This document shows, one piece after another, positions 5,221 through 5,578 of a stretch of 5,578 nucleotides of DNA. The notes beneath the pieces are model-generated. The model ran no database searches. It saw nothing but the letters and a program-made list of their open reading frames with translations, and was not told the origin of the DNA. Each line of letters starts with the position of its first letter. Position 1 is the first letter of the stretch. The position numbers and the translations under genes were made by a program. Source of the stretch: Lysobacteraceae bacterium (lineage in GTDB: Bacteria > Pseudomonadota > Gammaproteobacteria > Xanthomonadales > Xanthomonadaceae); assembly GCA_027483745.1 (NCBI GenBank), contig JAIXTZ010000151.1:1-5578 (forward strand). The letters run 5' to 3'.

Positions 5221-5250
5221 GACGGCACGGTGACCCGCCGTCATGGCGGG
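5221..5250 (-). other. Two mutually exclusive hairpins upstream of the Ax21-like gene
   Basis: On the minus strand CCCGCC-ATGAC-GGCGGG (5250-5234) can form a 6-bp stem, and GACGGC (5242-5237) can instead pair with GCCGTC (5226-5221). The two share bases 5237-5239 and cannot form together. Neither is followed by a T-tract. They lie between the rdgC stop and the Ax21-like start. They may be the rdgC 3' end, a structured leader, or chance in GC-rich DNA. Confidence 0.3.
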
Positions 5251-5277
5251 GAATTCGAATCGATCGGCCGCCGCGGA

Positions 5278-5578
5278 TCAGTCGACGCGGCTGAGCTTCA
5301 GCGCCTTCTCCAGCACACCGAACAGCGTGTGCAGCTCGGCGCTGAACAGCGCGTAGCGCGCGTCGAGCTCGGCAGCCAGCGAGTCGCGCTCGGTGTTCTC
5401 GAGCTGGTCGACGGCGCCGTCGAGGAACTTCAGCTTGCGGACGATGAGGTCCTCGCCGAGCACGAAGCTGACGTGGTCGTCGAGCACGAGGGCGAGCTTG
5501 GTCACCTGCTTGCCGGTCTCGAGGTGCTTGGTGATCTCGTCGGCGGTCAGCTCCTGGCGCTGCGCTTTCACCACCGCG
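5278..5578 (-). CDS. rdgC: RdgC, C-terminal third (cut by the window edge)
   Basis: The frame is open from the right edge to a TGA at 5278 and gives the last 99 residues. It matches the C-terminus of E. coli RdgC: ELTADEITKHLETGKQVTKL (motif 'DEI...GKQVT.LAL'), then DDHVSFVLGEDLIVRKLKFLD ('R/SF.L.EDL....L.F.D'), and a final acidic helix AELDARYALFSAELHTLF ('FDADF.LM.GEL..L'). RdgC is a nucleoid-associated, ring-forming DNA-binding protein that limits RecA filament loading. Full-length RdgC is about 300 residues, so roughly two thirds lies outside the window. A GTG at 5574 is internal, not a real start. The 93-bp gap to the Ax21-like start has no U-tract terminator, so read-through is possible. 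Confidence 0.93.
   Translation of the reverse strand, partial: AVVKAQRQELTADEITKHLETGKQVTKLALVLDDHVSFVLGEDLIVRKLKFLDGAVDQLENTERDSLAAELDARYALFSAELHTLFGVLEKALKLSRVD

Noticed and set aside
5185..5244. 20-residue N-terminal extension of the Ax21-like protein
   Set aside because: AAGGAG before 5184 and the immediate signal peptide favour the shorter form; the ATG at 5244 has no ribosome site.

Overview
The window is about 70% GC, densely coded, and looks like ordinary chromosome from a gammaproteobacterium of the Xanthomonadaceae/Lysobacteraceae (Lysobacter, Luteimonas or Xanthomonas type). The evidence is a high-GC codon pattern, a ferrochelatase of E. coli type, an RdgC C-terminus, and an Ax21-like outer-membrane beta-barrel, a family typical of Xanthomonas, Stenotrophomonas and Xylella. 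The genus assignment is inference from remembered families, not a search.

Layout. At the left edge, on the minus strand, is the N-terminus of a small single-span membrane protein (1-52, possibly TatA/TatB-like). Upstream of it is a secreted SYLF/Ysc84-domain protein (122-802). A 121-bp divergent intergenic region (803-923) separates this from the only plus-strand operon: hemH (924-1946), overlapping by 8 nt with an alpha/beta hydrolase (1939-2790). That operon converges on a minus-strand lipoprotein gene (2787-3362), and the two stop codons share bases. Next on the minus strand is a YgjP-type (DUF45) zinc metallopeptidase (3455-4285), possibly coupled by ATGA to a 38-codon upstream ORF (4282-4398). 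A strong Rho-independent terminator (4481-4511) ends the next minus-strand gene, the Ax21-like outer-membrane protein (4564-5184). The right edge holds the last third of rdgC (5278 to beyond 5578).

How the genes relate. HemH inserts ferrous iron into protoporphyrin IX, the last step of heme synthesis. The hydrolase is translationally coupled to it but has no assigned substrate. Four of the neighbours are envelope proteins: the SYLF protein, the lipoprotein, the beta-barrel and the partial membrane protein. They do not form an obvious pathway with each other. RdgC is a DNA-binding protein that modulates RecA.

No tRNA, rRNA, CRISPR array, insertion sequence, prophage or toxin-antitoxin module is visible. 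I did not find a clear new multi-gene system. The points most worth a second look are the convergent genes sharing stop codons with a stem-loop just beyond, the unannotated small ORF in front of the metallopeptidase, the missing acid residue in the hydrolase, and the uncharacterised lipoprotein. The longest gene-free stretch is 4399-4563 if the small ORF is real, or 4286-4563 (278 bp) if not.
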